Shown here: positions 1 to 8,496 of the stretch, one piece after another
How the letters are laid out: the number at the start of each line of letters is the position of its first letter
How positions within the stretch are numbered: position 1 is the stretch's first letter
NCBI RefSeq assembly: GCF_019357415.1
Contig: NZ_CP048410.1
Coordinates: 310,001 to 374,000 of the forward strand
DNA from: Gramella sp. MT6
GTDB taxonomy: Bacteria > Bacteroidota > Bacteroidia > Flavobacteriales > Flavobacteriaceae
Direction of reading: 5' to 3'
Length of the DNA: 64,000 bases
Notes under the pieces: generated by a model
What the model saw: the letters and a program-made list of their open reading frames with translations, nothing else
Database searches by the model: none
What the model was told of the DNA's origin: nothing
Made by a program: the position numbers and the translations under genes

Positions 1-1
1 G

Positions 2-1216
2 GATAAAATTGCAGACCAGATTAGTGATACTTTATTAGATAATTTTCTCGCCTTCGACGAGGAGTCTAAAGTTGCCTGCGAAACCCTGGTAACAACAGGA
101 CAGGTGGTGCTTGCAGGTGAAGTAAGAAGTAATACTTATCTAGATGTGCAAAACATCGCCAGGGATGTGATCAACGATATAGGTTATACCAAGGGCGCAT
201 ATAAATTCAGTGGTGATTCCTGCGGGGTCATCTCTTTAATCCATGAGCAATCCCAGGATATTTACCAGGGAGTAGACCGTGGAAATAAAGACGATCAAGG
301 AGCAGGCGACCAGGGAATGATGTTTGGTTATGCCACCAATGAGACTGAAAATTATATGCCTCTGGCACTTGATATTTCTCATAAGATCCTGATCGAACTT
401 GCAAAGTTAAGAAGAGAAGGAAAAGAGATCGAATACCTAAGACCCGATTCCAAAAGTCAGGTGACAATAGAATACAGCGATGAAAACGTTCCGCAAAGAA
501 TTGTGGCGATCGTAGTTTCCACTCAGCATGATGATTTTGATGCCGATGACGAAAAAATGCTCACCAAGATCAAAAAAGATATCATCGAGATCCTGATCCC
601 TAGAGTGAAAGAACAATTACCGGAGTATGTTCAGAAATTGTTCAATGACGATATCGTATACCATATTAACCCAACCGGGAAATTCGTAATTGGTGGACCT
701 CATGGTGATGCTGGTCTAACCGGAAGAAAGATCATCGTGGACACTTACGGTGGAAAAGGCGCTCACGGAGGTGGAGCATTTTCAGGAAAAGATCCTTCGA
801 AAGTTGACCGATCTGCTGCATATGCCTCAAGGCACATTGCAAAAAATTTAGTAGCTGCCGGTGTAGCTCCCGAAATCCTAGTTCAGGTTTCCTATGCGAT
901 TGGAGTGGTTGAACCAACTTCGATATCTGTATATACTTACGGAAAGAAAAACATCGATCTAAGCGACGGCCAGATTGCTGAAAAGGTAAAAGGAATCTTC
1001 GATATGCGACCTTCAGCAATAGAAAACCGACTAAAACTTAGAAATCCTATTTACAGGGAAACAGCAGCTTACGGGCATATGGGAAAAGAACCTAGAACGG
1101 TTACTAAAATTTTCAACAGCCCATACAAAGGAAAGATCACCAAAGAAGTTGAATTGTTTACCTGGGAGAAACTGGATTATGTAGACAAAGTGAAAGAAGA
1201 GTTTGGGATCAATTAA
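2..1216 (+). CDS. metK: S-adenosylmethionine synthetase (5' end cut by window edge)
   Basis: Makes S-adenosylmethionine from methionine and ATP in the cytosol. The reading frame is open from base 2 (DKIADQISDTLLDNF...), so the gene begins just left of the window; about 15 residues, including the usual HPDK start of the active site, are missing. Both family signatures are present: GAGDQGMMFGYA and the phosphate-binding loop GGKGAHGGGAFSGKD. The 404 residues seen plus the missing start agree with the normal length of about 415-420. The gene ends in a strong hairpin terminator. A start at the internal GTG of base 104 would delete conserved N-terminal sequence and is rejected. Confidence 0.97.
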   Translation, partial: DKIADQISDTLLDNFLAFDEESKVACETLVTTGQVVLAGEVRSNTYLDVQNIARDVINDIGYTKGAYKFSGDSCGVISLIHEQSQDIYQGVDRGNKDDQGAGDQGMMFGYATNETENYMPLALDISHKILIELAKLRREGKEIEYLRPDSKSQVTIEYSDENVPQRIVAIVVSTQHDDFDADDEKMLTKIKKDIIEILIPRVKEQLPEYVQKLFNDDIVYHINPTGKFVIGGPHGDAGLTGRKIIVDTYGGKGAHGGGAFSGKDPSKVDRSAAYASRHIAKNLVAAGVAPEILVQVSYAIGVVEPTSISVYTYGKKNIDLSDGQIAEKVKGIFDMRPSAIENRLKLRNPIYRETAAYGHMGKEPRTVTKIFNSPYKGKITKEVELFTWEKLDYVDKVKEEFGIN

Positions 1217-1272
1217 AACATTCAAATTAATTGAATTAGAAAATTAATTTGATCAAATATCACCTTACAATT

Positions 1273-1300
1273 AAAAAAGCCGCTTTGCAGCGGCTTTTTT
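1273..1300 (+). terminator. Intrinsic terminator of metK
   Basis: A 12-bp perfect stem (arms 1273-1284 and 1289-1300) with a TTGC loop; the right arm ends in six T. It lies 57 bases after the metK stop. Confidence 0.9.
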
Positions 1301-1321
1301 AATATCTGATTCTCAGATATT
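1301..1321. terminator. Second inverted repeat after metK, possible back-up terminator
   Basis: Perfect 9-bp inverted repeat AATATCTGA-TTC-TCAGATATT immediately after the metK terminator, followed by TTTTAG. The weak stem and short T tract could act as a tandem terminator or as an operator for the downstream gene at 1402. Confidence 0.4.
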
Positions 1322-1401
1322 TTTAGAATTACCCATCTTTCCTATAAATCATTTCCATTTGTGAAAAAAATTGTTTTATTTAGAATTCTTTAACACTTTT
1401 T

Positions 1402-3984
1402 ATGTCACTAGCCAGAATAATGCAGATCATAATGATCTGCCTGATCTCTTCCTATGCTTTTTCGCAAAAGGGAGAAATTAAATTAGCCAACCAACCAGAT
1501 TGGGTAAAGACTATAAAATCCAACGAAAGTTCAGAAAATGATGAGAAAAACGCAGGAAGTTTTCTCTATTTACTTCTGGATAACCAGGATCATATAGACC
1601 GGAAAGAATTCTACCGCCACCGCAGTTTAAAGGTTTACAATACCGAAGGAATCCAGGAAGTTAGTGATGTGAACATAAGCTTCGACCCCACCTATCAAAA
1701 GGTACTTATTCATAATGTTGATATCATAAGAGATGGTAAAACATTAAATAAACTGGAAATGGACAAAGTCCAGCTGGTCCAGAGAGAAACTAATATGGAA
1801 AGGCATCTATACGATGGGAGTCTTTCTGCAATAATCAATATTTCAGACGTAAGAGTTAATGATATCATTAATTATTCCTATACGATCGTAGGCTCCAACC
1901 CTGTGCATCACGGTAAATATCAGAGTTCCTATTATCTCAACTACACAATTCCTCTCAAGAAGATTTATTACCGGGTTGCAATTTCCAAGGATGAACCTCT
2001 TTTTTACCGCACCTTCAATACAGATCTCAAACCAGAAATTTCGGTAAAGAATAACCTGAAAAATTACAGTTTCGAAATTCAGGATCCAGAAATCGTAAAG
2101 TATGAATCCAATACTCCAGGCTGGTATGATAGTAATGCCTATGTTCAATTTTCGCAATTCAAAAACTGGAAAGAAGTAGTAGACAACTACTACAATTATT
2201 ACACAGTTTCAAAATCGACAAGTAACTGGTTAAAAAATAAATCTAACAAGACACTGACTCCCAGGTATGATGACAGTATAAGTCCTATTATAGACTTTGT
2301 TCAGGATGAAATAAGATATTTAGGATTTGAAGGAGGTCTCAATTCCCATGCTCCAAGTGATCCAAAAGAGGTTTTTGAAAGGAGATATGGAGATTGCAAA
2401 GACAAGTCCCTTTTGTTAAGCGAATTGCTTCGTTTAAAAGGGATCGAGGCCAATCCCGTGTTGGTTAATTCATATAATGGAAAGGAAATAAGTGAGAAGT
2501 TACCATCTCCAGGTCTATTTGATCATTGCATTGTTCAGGTTAAAATTGGAGACGAGATTAAATATATTGATCCAACTATTAGTTCCCAGGGAGCAAATAT
2601 TAATTTCAGATATTTTCCCGATTATCGTTATGGCCTGGTTTTAAGTAAAAACAGCACCGAAATTATTGAATTACCGAAACCTGATATAAAGCCGGTAGAA
2701 ATTTTCGAAACCCTAAAGATAAATAGTATAGGTGGTGATGCCACCTTAAGCGTTTCCACTACATACTATGGGGCTGAAGCCGATGCCAGGCGCCGTGAAT
2801 TTAATGAAAGCACTTTAGATGAGATACAAGACAGGTATCTCGAATTTTATTCTTCATTATATCCAGATATTAAGGCACAAGATGAGATCATGTATGATGA
2901 TTTCAGGGATATGGAAAGTAAATTTATAGTTACTGAAAAGTACCTCATAGATAGCCTTTGGACTGCCGAACCTCAAAATGATAAAAATATTATTGCTGAG
3001 ATTTATCCTCTTTCCCTGGATACACATCTTTTTCCTGCAGAGGACAGAAATAGAAAAATGCCTTATCATCTAGACCAAAACCTGAATATAAACCATCAAA
3101 TCACGGTAATCTTACCAGAAGAATGGAACATTGAGCCCGATAATATCGAGATAAAAAATGAATATTTTGAATATTCAAATTCTATTGTCCCTTCAGATCG
3201 AAAGTTTGTAGTTACACATAATTATAAAAACCTAAAAGATCACGTTAGGCCTGAGGATTATGACGATTTTATAAGCGATATAAAAAAGGCCCAAGAACAT
3301 TTAAATTATTACCTAACCTATAACACCTTATTCGCGCAGGCAGAAAATAGTTCTAAAATTAGCTGGGCATCCGTATTTATTATCCTTTTCACGATCACTC
3401 TCGGAACCATTGTGTGCTATAAAATATACCACAACTACGATATACCGGCAAAGGTTCCCGAAATAAGTTATCGTGATGGCATTGGTGGATGGCTTTCGCT
3501 ATTATCTATAGGATTAGTACTCTCCCCCATTTTTATATTCATTGAATTTTTTGGAACAGAAGATTTTTTAAGTCCGAAGGTATGGTATCTGTGGAGCTCT
3601 GGTTTTCCAGAAATGACCTTACTTATAATATTTGAATTAATTTCAAATTCACTGGTCCTGGTGTTGTCCATTTTTGTATTGATAATCTTTTTTAAAAGAA
3701 GAACCATTGCTCCAAAAATTACCGCGATATATCTGAGTTCGACCTTATTTCTTCTCATTTTCGATACAGTTATCACTTTTCAAATTGCACCGGATATGCA
3801 CTCTCAGGCAGAAATTTCTGAGAGCTATTCTGAAATTGGAAAAAGCTTAATCAGGGTCTTAATATGGGTGCCATATCTCCTAGTTTCAAAAAGGGTCAAA
3901 GAGACCTTTGTGGTGAATCTTCATAACAAAAAAGCTGAATACTCTGAAGAATTAGAAGATCCAATTTTATCACTTAAGGAATAA
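1402..3984 (+). CDS. DUF3857/transglutaminase-like protein with C-terminal DUF2569 membrane domain
   Basis: An 860-residue envelope protein. Residues 1-21 form a signal peptide; about 50-230 match the DUF3857 beta domain; about 290-400 are a transglutaminase-like cysteine hydrolase core with a visible catalytic set: Cys332 in RYGDCKDKS, His375 in FDHCIVQV and Asp390 in YIDPT. After a further beta-rich region there is one membrane segment near residue 650, then a DUF2569 module of four hydrophobic segments opening with YRDGIGGWLSL. DUF3857-transglutaminase proteins are common in Bacteroidetes and their substrate is unknown; the intact triad suggests activity rather than a degenerate fold. The DUF2569 tail is an uncommon addition. 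Monocistronic between two terminators. Confidence 0.85.
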   Translation: MSLARIMQIIMICLISSYAFSQKGEIKLANQPDWVKTIKSNESSENDEKNAGSFLYLLLDNQDHIDRKEFYRHRSLKVYNTEGIQEVSDVNISFDPTYQKVLIHNVDIIRDGKTLNKLEMDKVQLVQRETNMERHLYDGSLSAIINISDVRVNDIINYSYTIVGSNPVHHGKYQSSYYLNYTIPLKKIYYRVAISKDEPLFYRTFNTDLKPEISVKNNLKNYSFEIQDPEIVKYESNTPGWYDSNAYVQFSQFKNWKEVVDNYYNYYTVSKSTSNWLKNKSNKTLTPRYDDSISPIIDFVQDEIRYLGFEGGLNSHAPSDPKEVFERRYGDCKDKSLLLSELLRLKGIEANPVLVNSYNGKEISEKLPSPGLFDHCIVQVKIGDEIKYIDPTISSQGANINFRYFPDYRYGLVLSKNSTEIIELPKPDIKPVEIFETLKINSIGGDATLSVSTTYYGAEADARRREFNESTLDEIQDRYLEFYSSLYPDIKAQDEIMYDDFRDMESKFIVTEKYLIDSLWTAEPQNDKNIIAEIYPLSLDTHLFPAEDRNRKMPYHLDQNLNINHQITVILPEEWNIEPDNIEIKNEYFEYSNSIVPSDRKFVVTHNYKNLKDHVRPEDYDDFISDIKKAQEHLNYYLTYNTLFAQAENSSKISWASVFIILFTITLGTIVCYKIYHNYDIPAKVPEISYRDGIGGWLSLLSIGLVLSPIFIFIEFFGTEDFLSPKVWYLWSSGFPEMTLLIIFELISNSLVLVLSIFVLIIFFKRRTIAPKITAIYLSSTLFLLIFDTVITFQIAPDMHSQAEISESYSEIGKSLIRVLIWVPYLLVSKRVKETFVVNLHNKKAEYSEELEDPILSLKE

Positions 3985-3996
3985 GTTGAAAATACT

Positions 3997-4021
3997 AAAG
4001 CTGCGTATAGCAGCTTTTTTT
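3997..4021 (+). terminator. Intrinsic terminator
   Basis: Arms AAAGCTGC (3997-4004) and GCAGCTTT (4010-4017), loop GTATA, seven T at 4015-4021; 12 bases after the stop of the transglutaminase-like gene. Confidence 0.85.
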
Positions 4022-4097
4022 ATCATTTCTTCGGAAAACCTTAACAGCGGCGAGCTTTAATAATTCCTACTTTTAAAACTCACCAAGAGATTTTCCT

Positions 4098-5462
4098 ATG
4101 TCTTTATTTAAAAAAGTAAGAAACACGATCAACCTTCTAAAGTCGGTTGACATGGATCAATTGGCCAAGATCAACGAAAAGATAGATCTGGCAGACGCAA
4201 TGAAAACTTTAGGGAAATTAGACGACCGTCAATTGGCCGGATTGATGAAAATGTTAAAAACAAAACGTAAAAAGGGTCAACATGACCTCCCTCCCATCGA
4301 TGGTGATTTTTATAATCTGGACCTGAAATTGACCGAGGAACAGCGTGAAATTCAATTGAAAGTGCGCAATTTCATGGAAGATGAAATTAAACCTCTGGTA
4401 AACGAATACTGGAAAAAAGACCAGTTTCCTTTTGAGGTAATTGGAAAGTTCCGGGATCTAAATATTGTTGGAGTTCCTTATGAAGGATACGGTTGTCCAA
4501 ATCTGCCATTTTTAATGGAAGGGATCATCGCACAGGAAATTGCACGTGTAGATGTTTCCATTTCAACATTTTTTGGTGTCCACAGTGGTTTAGCTATGGG
4601 CTCTATTTATCTGTGTGGAAGTGAGGAACAGAAACAGGAATGGCTTCCGAAGATGCAGAAAATGGAAAAGATCGGCGCCTTTGGTCTTACCGAACCAAAT
4701 GTGGGATCGGGAGTCGCCGGCGGACTTGAGACTACCTGCAAGTTTGATGGAGAGAACTGGGTATTGAACGGTCAGAAAAAATGGATCGGGAATGCCACTT
4801 TCGCCGATGTTACCATTATCTGGGCAAGAGATCTGGATTCTAACCAGGTGAAAGGGTTTTTGGTAAGAAAGGAAAATCCAGGTTTTAAAACTGAAAAGAT
4901 CAAAGATAAAATGGCGCTAAGAATTGTTCAGAATGCCATTATTACTTTAACAGATTGTAAAATTCCCGAAGGCGACAGGCTTCAGAATGCGAATTCTTTT
5001 AAAGACACTGCTAATGTTCTAAGAATGACCAGAGCGGGAGTCGCCTGGCAGGCAGTTGGATGTGCCAGAGGAGCCTATGAAAGCGCATTGAAATACACTA
5101 AAAAAAGGGAACAATTTGGAAGACCTATTGCTTCTTTCCAATTGATCCAAAATCATTTAGTTGAAATGCTTTCAAACCTTACCGCAATGCAAACCCTGTG
5201 TTTCCGACTTTCAGAAATGCAGGATCAGGAACTACTTACAGATGAACACGCCAGTCTGGCTAAAGTTTATTGTAGTATGAGAATGCGCGATGTGGTAAGC
5301 AGGGCCAGGGAAGTTCTTGGTGGTAACGGAATTTTATTAGAATATGACGTAGCTCGTTTTGTGGCAGATGCTGAAGCGATCTATAGTTATGAAGGAACAA
5401 AAGAAATTAATTCACTCATTGTTGGGCGGGCCATAACTGGCTATAGCGCCTTTGTAAGTTAA
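4098..5462 (+). CDS. Acyl-CoA dehydrogenase, glutaryl-CoA dehydrogenase-like
   Basis: FAD flavoenzyme that introduces a trans-2,3 double bond into an acyl-CoA, passing electrons to ETF (etfBA lie at 25.9 kb). The N-terminal, middle and C-terminal acyl-CoA dehydrogenase domains cover residues 75-454. Signatures: AFGLTEPNVGSG, KKWIGNATFADV and YTKKREQFGRPIASFQ; the presumed catalytic base is Glu432 in YSYEGTKE. KKWIGN...FAD and YEGT..I..LI.GRAITG are typical of the glutaryl-CoA dehydrogenase/ACX4 branch, but the substrate is not proven. Residues 1-65 are a charged helical extension not found in most relatives. Followed 19 bases later by a hydroxyacid dehydrogenase, probably the same operon. Confidence 0.9.
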   Translation: MSLFKKVRNTINLLKSVDMDQLAKINEKIDLADAMKTLGKLDDRQLAGLMKMLKTKRKKGQHDLPPIDGDFYNLDLKLTEEQREIQLKVRNFMEDEIKPLVNEYWKKDQFPFEVIGKFRDLNIVGVPYEGYGCPNLPFLMEGIIAQEIARVDVSISTFFGVHSGLAMGSIYLCGSEEQKQEWLPKMQKMEKIGAFGLTEPNVGSGVAGGLETTCKFDGENWVLNGQKKWIGNATFADVTIIWARDLDSNQVKGFLVRKENPGFKTEKIKDKMALRIVQNAIITLTDCKIPEGDRLQNANSFKDTANVLRMTRAGVAWQAVGCARGAYESALKYTKKREQFGRPIASFQLIQNHLVEMLSNLTAMQTLCFRLSEMQDQELLTDEHASLAKVYCSMRMRDVVSRAREVLGGNGILLEYDVARFVADAEAIYSYEGTKEINSLIVGRAITGYSAFVS

Positions 5463-5481
5463 AAAGAAAAAGAAAAATTTT

Positions 5482-6411
5482 ATGTCAGTATTGATTGTAT
5501 GTCCGGGGAAGGATCCGGAAAATTGGGTAAATGCATTAAAGAATCAGCATCCGGGGATGAACATATATGTTTATCCCGAAGATCATGATAATGAAGAAGT
5601 AGAGTTCGCTCTCACTTGGAATCACCCACGAGGATTATTCAAAAATTATCCTAACCTTAGAGTAATTGCAAGTATGGGAGCAGGAGTAGATCATATTCTT
5701 AGCGACGATGCCTTACCGGAAGGAGTTGAGATCACTAAAGTGGTAGATGAAACCCTTACCGAGGATATGGGAGACTTTGTTTTGAGCCAGGTGATGAACC
5801 ATATTAGAGGGCTGCACCATTATGTAAAAGCCCAGAAGGAAAAGAAATGGGAGAAATTTCAATATAAAAGACCTCAGGATACCAAAGTAGGGATCATGGG
5901 CCTCGGAGTTTTGGGTAATGAAGTAGCAGATAAACTTCATAAAAATTATTTCAACGTATATGGTTGGTCCAGAACAGAGAAGTCTTGTGACCATGTGACC
6001 AGTTTTCACGGAAAAGATCAACTTGAAGATTTCCTTCATAATTCAGAAATTCTGGTTTGTTTATTACCTTTAACTGAAGAAACTGAAAATATCCTGAATG
6101 CAGATCTATTTGATATGCTGCCAGAAGGAGCTTACGTGATCAATGTTGCCAGAGGCGAACACCTGGTAGAACACGATCTCATGGAGATGATAGATAATGG
6201 TCATCTTTCAGGCGCTTCTTTAGATGTTTTCAGAGAAGAACCATTACCGGAGGACCACCCGTTTTGGGATCATCCGAAGATCAACATTACCCCCCACATT
6301 GCCAGTTTAACGAAACCTGAGTCTGTTGCCGGCCAGATTGCCGAAAATTATGACAGAATGAAAGATGAGGAACCTCTTAAAAACAAGGTAGAGCTGGATA
6401 AAGGTTATTGA
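5482..6411 (+). CDS. D-2-hydroxyacid dehydrogenase, glyoxylate/hydroxypyruvate reductase A type
   Basis: NAD(P)H-dependent reductase of 2-oxoacids such as glyoxylate or hydroxypyruvate. The Rossmann motif GIMGLGVLGNEVADKL lies near residue 135; the substrate-binding Arg224 (NVARGEHLVE), the EEPLPEDHPFW segment and the catalytic His272 (ITPHIAS) are all present. Length 309 matches the GhrA branch (312 in E. coli) better than SerA or GhrB. It sits 19 bases after the acyl-CoA dehydrogenase and 18 bases before a stress protein, suggesting one transcript. Physiological substrate is not visible from sequence. Confidence 0.88.
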   Translation: MSVLIVCPGKDPENWVNALKNQHPGMNIYVYPEDHDNEEVEFALTWNHPRGLFKNYPNLRVIASMGAGVDHILSDDALPEGVEITKVVDETLTEDMGDFVLSQVMNHIRGLHHYVKAQKEKKWEKFQYKRPQDTKVGIMGLGVLGNEVADKLHKNYFNVYGWSRTEKSCDHVTSFHGKDQLEDFLHNSEILVCLLPLTEETENILNADLFDMLPEGAYVINVARGEHLVEHDLMEMIDNGHLSGASLDVFREEPLPEDHPFWDHPKINITPHIASLTKPESVAGQIAENYDRMKDEEPLKNKVELDKGY

Positions 6412-6429
6412 TAATTAAATCTTTTACAG

Positions 6430-6876
6430 ATGGATAATTTAAAAAATATCATGGTGGCTGTCGATTTTAATGATAGCATTGGGGAGTTAATGGTCTATGC
6501 CGATACCCTCGCTGAAAAATTTGGTTCTAAAGTATGGGTCTTACATGTGGCAGATCCCGAACCCGATTTTGTAGGTTATGAACCCGGGCCACAATATATT
6601 CGTGATATTAAAGCAGAAGAATACCGTGAAGAACATCATAATCTTCAAGAGGTCTGCAAAAATTTCCTGAGTGAAGACACCAATAAAGAAGCCTTATTAA
6701 TACAGGGTTCTACCGTAGAAACCGTTGTGGAAGAAGCAAAGAAGCTAAATATAGATATGCTTATTGTGGGGACCCATAAACATAGTTTTCTCCATAATCT
6801 TTTGCAGGAAAGTGTATCCATGGAATTGATCAAAAAAGCTGAAATTCCAATACTTACCATTCCCATAGACGAATAA
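6430..6876 (+). CDS. Universal stress protein (single UspA domain)
   Basis: A 148-residue UspA fold: starts with the typical strand NIMVAVDFND and ends with the strand AEIPILTIP. The ATP-binding signature G-x2-G-x9-G-S/T is degenerate here (GTHKHSFLHNLLQESVS), so nucleotide binding of the MJ0577 type is doubtful. Third gene of the unit starting at 4098; a terminator follows. Confidence 0.88.
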   Translation: MDNLKNIMVAVDFNDSIGELMVYADTLAEKFGSKVWVLHVADPEPDFVGYEPGPQYIRDIKAEEYREEHHNLQEVCKNFLSEDTNKEALLIQGSTVETVVEEAKKLNIDMLIVGTHKHSFLHNLLQESVSMELIKKAEIPILTIPIDE

Positions 6877-6888
6877 AAGAAAAATAAG

Positions 6889-6913
6889 TTCCCCGTTTTC
6901 ACGGGGAATTTTT
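6889..6913 (+). terminator. Intrinsic terminator after the Usp gene
   Basis: Arms TTCCCCGT (6889-6896) and ACGGGGAA (6901-6908), loop TTTC, then TTTTT. Confidence 0.85.
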
Positions 6914-6937
6914 ATTTTCAATCAAAATTGACTGATT

Positions 6938-7879
6938 TTGAAATTAGAAAAGTCCCAACTTGAAAAGGTATCTGAATTAATTGAACCTCATATTCATCGC
7001 ACCCCGGTGCTTACATCTCATTTAATAAACGAGATCACTGGTGCAGATCTTTATTTTAAATGCGAGAATTTTCAACGAATGGGAGCATTTAAAATGCGTG
7101 GGGCTACGAACGCAATTCTCAATCTTTCTGAAGAACAAAAAGCTAAAGGTGTTGTTACCCACTCATCAGGAAATTTCGCCCAGGCACTTTCACTTGCCGC
7201 CAAAAGCTTGAAGGTACCTGCATATATAGTAATGCCCGATACCGCTCCAGAGGTAAAGAAAGCAGCAGTTAGAACATACGGTGGAGAAATCACGGAGTGT
7301 CCATCCACCCTAAAGGACCGGGAAAGAACGGCAGACGAAATTCAACAAAGAACCGGTGCGACTTTTATACATCCTTCAAATGATATGGAGGTAATCCTGG
7401 GACAGGGGACTGCAGCTCTCGAATTACTTGAAGACCAACCAGATCTTGAAATCGTCTTCTGCCCTGTTGGCGGAGGTGGCCTTATAGCAGGCACGGCATT
7501 AGCAGTAAAGTACTTTGGCAATGATTGTAAATGTATTGGTGGGGAACCTTTAGAAGCCGACGATGCCTGGCGTTCTCTAATAAGTGGAAAGATAGAAGTA
7601 AATGAAACTGCCAATACGGTTGCAGATGGTTTGAAAACTCAACTGGGACATATTAATTTTCCTATAATTCTGGAAAATGTTGATGAAATAATAAGAGTTT
7701 CAGAAGCAGAGATAAAATCTGCATTAAGACTCATCTGGGAACGTATGAAGATCGTTGTGGAGCCGTCCAGTGCAGTTCCCCTAGCAGCTGTTATTAAAGA
7801 GAAAAAGCGCTTTAAAAATAAAAAGATCGGCATTATTATTTCAGGAGGAAATGTTGATCTAACCAACCTCCCATTTTAA
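6938..7879 (+). CDS. PLP-dependent serine racemase / threonine dehydratase-like enzyme
   Basis: Fold-type II PLP enzyme of the serine racemase branch (racemises L-serine and/or dehydrates serine or threonine). Lys52 in GAFKMRGA is the Schiff-base lysine; SSGNFAQA binds the substrate carboxylate, GGGGLIAG is the phosphate loop and SGGNVD the C-terminal cofactor contact. Length 313 without an ACT regulatory domain separates it from biosynthetic IlvA. The start is a TTG at 6938: an in-frame stop lies at 6929 and the next ATG (7079) would remove the lysine region's leading conserved helix. Convergent with the DinB gene. Confidence 0.9.
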   Translation: MKLEKSQLEKVSELIEPHIHRTPVLTSHLINEITGADLYFKCENFQRMGAFKMRGATNAILNLSEEQKAKGVVTHSSGNFAQALSLAAKSLKVPAYIVMPDTAPEVKKAAVRTYGGEITECPSTLKDRERTADEIQQRTGATFIHPSNDMEVILGQGTAALELLEDQPDLEIVFCPVGGGGLIAGTALAVKYFGNDCKCIGGEPLEADDAWRSLISGKIEVNETANTVADGLKTQLGHINFPIILENVDEIIRVSEAEIKSALRLIWERMKIVVEPSSAVPLAAVIKEKKRFKNKKIGIIISGGNVDLTNLPF

Positions 7880-7881
7880 TT

Positions 7882-8394
7882 TTATCCCGCTTTAACTACA
7901 GATATGGTTACCAGCATCTGGCCAATATGCCTTTGGGAATGTTCCGCGGCATGAAATAAAACACCTATTAAAGTAGATTCAATCTTTTTTCTACCAATTT
8001 CAACCTTTCTTGTTAGGTCCTCATTCTGCAAAACCTTAAGATATTCTATTGCTTCATCTATAGAATTGTTCAGATTTTCAAGAAGGACAGAAAGGCTTAG
8101 ATCATGATCAGGAATACCCTCCCTTTTTAAATAATTCAACTGCTCATCATCTAATTGATGTCCCTTAGCATAGGTGATAAGTCGGTTGGTAACACCGGTA
8201 ATATGCTGAAGATGGAAACCCACCGAAGCTCTCCCTGCCGGTTTTTCCCAAAGAAGGTGAGATGGAAAATCCTCAAGATAGATCGATGCTTCTTCCTTTG
8301 TTTGAAGCAGAGCGTGTGCTGCCGGCTGAAGCAGGTCTGGAACTCCATCTATTTTTCCCCTCAACCAGTTTTCCAATCTTTTGTCCTTATTCAT
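7882..8394 (-). CDS. DinB superfamily protein (putative metal-dependent thiol transferase)
   Basis: A 170-residue four-helix-bundle protein. The three metal-ligand histidines typical of DinB_2/YfiT proteins can be placed: one in FHLQHITG and two in HAAEHSQRHIGQ. Members use low-molecular-weight thiols or are of unknown function. The stop lies two bases from the stop of the convergent serine racemase-like gene. Specific reaction unknown. Confidence 0.85.
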   Translation of the reverse strand: MNKDKRLENWLRGKIDGVPDLLQPAAHALLQTKEEASIYLEDFPSHLLWEKPAGRASVGFHLQHITGVTNRLITYAKGHQLDDEQLNYLKREGIPDHDLSLSVLLENLNNSIDEAIEYLKVLQNEDLTRKVEIGRKKIESTLIGVLFHAAEHSQRHIGQMLVTISVVKAG

Positions 8395-8496
8395 TTCAAC
8401 CGTTTATTTTACTGAATTTTAGTTTTTTATATCAATAAATAAAAGAAATACTATCTTTAATTAAGCCAAAATATAAACTAACCAACAGGTTGCCAA

